Both the position numbers and the translations under genes were made by a program. From an uncultured Sphingomonadaceae bacterium (GTDB taxonomy: Bacteria; Pseudomonadota; Alphaproteobacteria; Sphingomonadales; Sphingomonadaceae), in the NCBI GenBank assembly GCA_937873035.1, contig CALMVA010000058.1, forward strand, positions 1 to 64,000: a DNA stretch of 64,000 nucleotides, read 5' to 3'. Of the stretch, positions 63,135 to 64,000 are shown one piece after another. The notes under the pieces were generated by a model. That model saw only the letters and a program-made list of their open reading frames with translations, was not told the DNA's origin and did no database searches. The number at the start of each line of letters is the position of its first letter. Within the stretch, counting starts at the first letter, position 1.

Positions 63135-64000
63135 TCAGCCTCCGTGTTGCGAAATCCAGGCAGCGACTTTTGCTGCGATCTCTTCAAAGGCGCGCGCCTG
63201 CGGGCTGTTTCCGGCCGCAGGCGGCGTGCCCGCATCAGACGCCTTGCGGATGGCCATATCAAGCGGAATCCGCCCAAGGAAAGGAACGCCCATCGCCTTG
63301 GCCGCCGCTTCCGCGCCGCCCGCGCCAAAGGGATCGGAGACTTCACCGCAATGCGGACAGGCATAGCCCGCCATATTCTCGATGATGCCGATGATCGGCA
63401 CATCGGCCGTGTTGAACAGATCAATCGCGCGCTCGGCATCAATCAGCGCAAGGTCTTGCGGGGTCGAAACGATGACGGCGCCTGCGGGCTTGTGCTTTTG
63501 CACCATCGAGAGCTGCACATCGCCCGTGCCCGGCGGCATATCTGCCACCAGTATCTGCGTGTTCGCCCATTCGGCGTCGATCAGCTGGCTCAGCGCATTG
63601 CCCGCCATCGGCCCGCGCCACGCAATCGCCTGCCCCGGCTTGACGAGATGGCCCATGGAGAGGAGCGGAACACCAAAAGGCGTTTCAACGGGGATAAGCT
63701 TTTGCCCTTCCGCAACGGGTTTCTTGCCTTCGCTTGCGGTGAGGCGCGGCTGCGAGGGACCGTAAATATCGGCATCGACAAGGCCCGTGCGCACGCCCGC
63801 TTTGGCGAGCGCCACGGCAAGATTGGTCGAAACAGTCGACTTGCCGACGCCGCCCTTGCCGCTGGCCACCGCGATGAGCATCCGCACGGGCTTTTCGCTC
63901 GTCATCGCAATGCGCACTTCGCGAACACCGGGAAGCGTTTTGAGGCGCGCCTCCACCTCGGCGCACAGCGCATCGCGCGCGGTGACTGAAAGGCCGGTCA
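63135..64000 (-). CDS. mrp: Mrp/ApbC Fe-S cluster carrier ATPase (cut by window edge)
   Basis: At least 288 residues are visible and the reading frame runs off the window at 64000. The N-terminal MIP18-like part ([30 protein letters not shown]) is seen without its start. The P-loop ATPase follows with GKGGVGKST, the switch regions, DMPPGTGD and the Fe-S pair in ACPHCGEV. Mrp proteins carry and deliver Fe-S clusters. The GTG at 63956 is an internal codon rather than the true start. Confidence 0.95.
   Translation of the reverse strand, partial: TGLSVTARDALCAEVEARLKTLPGVREVRIAMTSEKPVRMLIAVASGKGGVGKSTVSTNLAVALAKAGVRTGLVDADIYGPSQPRLTASEGKKPVAEGQKLIPVETPFGVPLLSMGHLVKPGQAIAWRGPMAGNALSQLIDAEWANTQILVADMPPGTGDVQLSMVQKHKPAGAVIVSTPQDLALIDAERAIDLFNTADVPIIGIIENMAGYACPHCGEVSDPFGAGGAEAAAKAMGVPFLGRIPLDMAIRKASDAGTPPAAGNSPQARAFEEIAAKVAAWISQHGG

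Overview
The window looks like chromosomal DNA of a sphingomonad (Sphingomonadales, Alphaproteobacteria). The reasons are high G+C coding DNA, four large TonB-dependent receptors in 32 kb, CcrM-type GANTC methylation, an aa3-oxidase subunit IV micro-ORF, a split PntA, and REP-like palindromes in intergenic gaps. No rRNA, tRNA, CRISPR array, insertion sequence or phage gene was recognised. No gene-free stretch exceeds about 300 bases.

The left half (about 1-36 kb) is an accessory, catabolic and uptake region. From 0.2 to 8.3 kb it holds a TetR regulator, a secreted S51 peptidase, a TonB-dependent receptor and a type I secretion ABC/HlyD pair without a visible substrate. From 8.3 to 14 kb there are two Cys-type sulfatases, a haloalkane dehalogenase-like hydrolase with a DUF1330 protein, and a TetR regulator. 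Three promoters here share a TTGGCAT...ATGCCAA palindrome, so this reads as one regulon. A MpaB-like oxygenase and a TonB receptor with a divergent LuxR-type regulator follow (14-18.2 kb).

From 18.2 to 28.8 kb an all-minus-strand block encodes a QsuD-type quinate/shikimate dehydrogenase, a TonB receptor, an AAHS-like MFS importer, two secreted esterases, a TetR regulator and a QuiC/QsuB-type 3-dehydroshikimate dehydratase fused to an HPPD-like domain. A second palindrome (TGAACTA-N2-TAGTTCA type) occurs in front of three of its transcription units. The coherent reading is uptake and hydrolysis of shikimate or quinate esters (chlorogenate-like compounds), import, and conversion to protocatechuate. 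From 28.8 to 33.2 kb there is a metal-uptake cluster (TonB receptor, PepSY permease, DUF2946, small membrane proteins) with a third shared motif. Next come a P450-rubredoxin pair, an HPP membrane protein and an NRAMP-like transporter.

The right half (37-64 kb) is mostly core: ahpC/ahpF, a tyrosine phosphatase, a two-component system, a tightly coupled glmM-DUF1272-thiD-rnhB operon, ccrM behind a dense GANTC cluster, folP, a pentapeptide-repeat protein, an NtrC-like regulator with an altered GAFTGA loop, and a pntA pair without an adjacent pntB. Cell-surface glycosyltransferases and an EpsD-like foldase follow, then rsmE, ubiA, pmbA, a CysQ-like phosphatase, a CoA-binding protein and Mrp, which is cut by the window edge.
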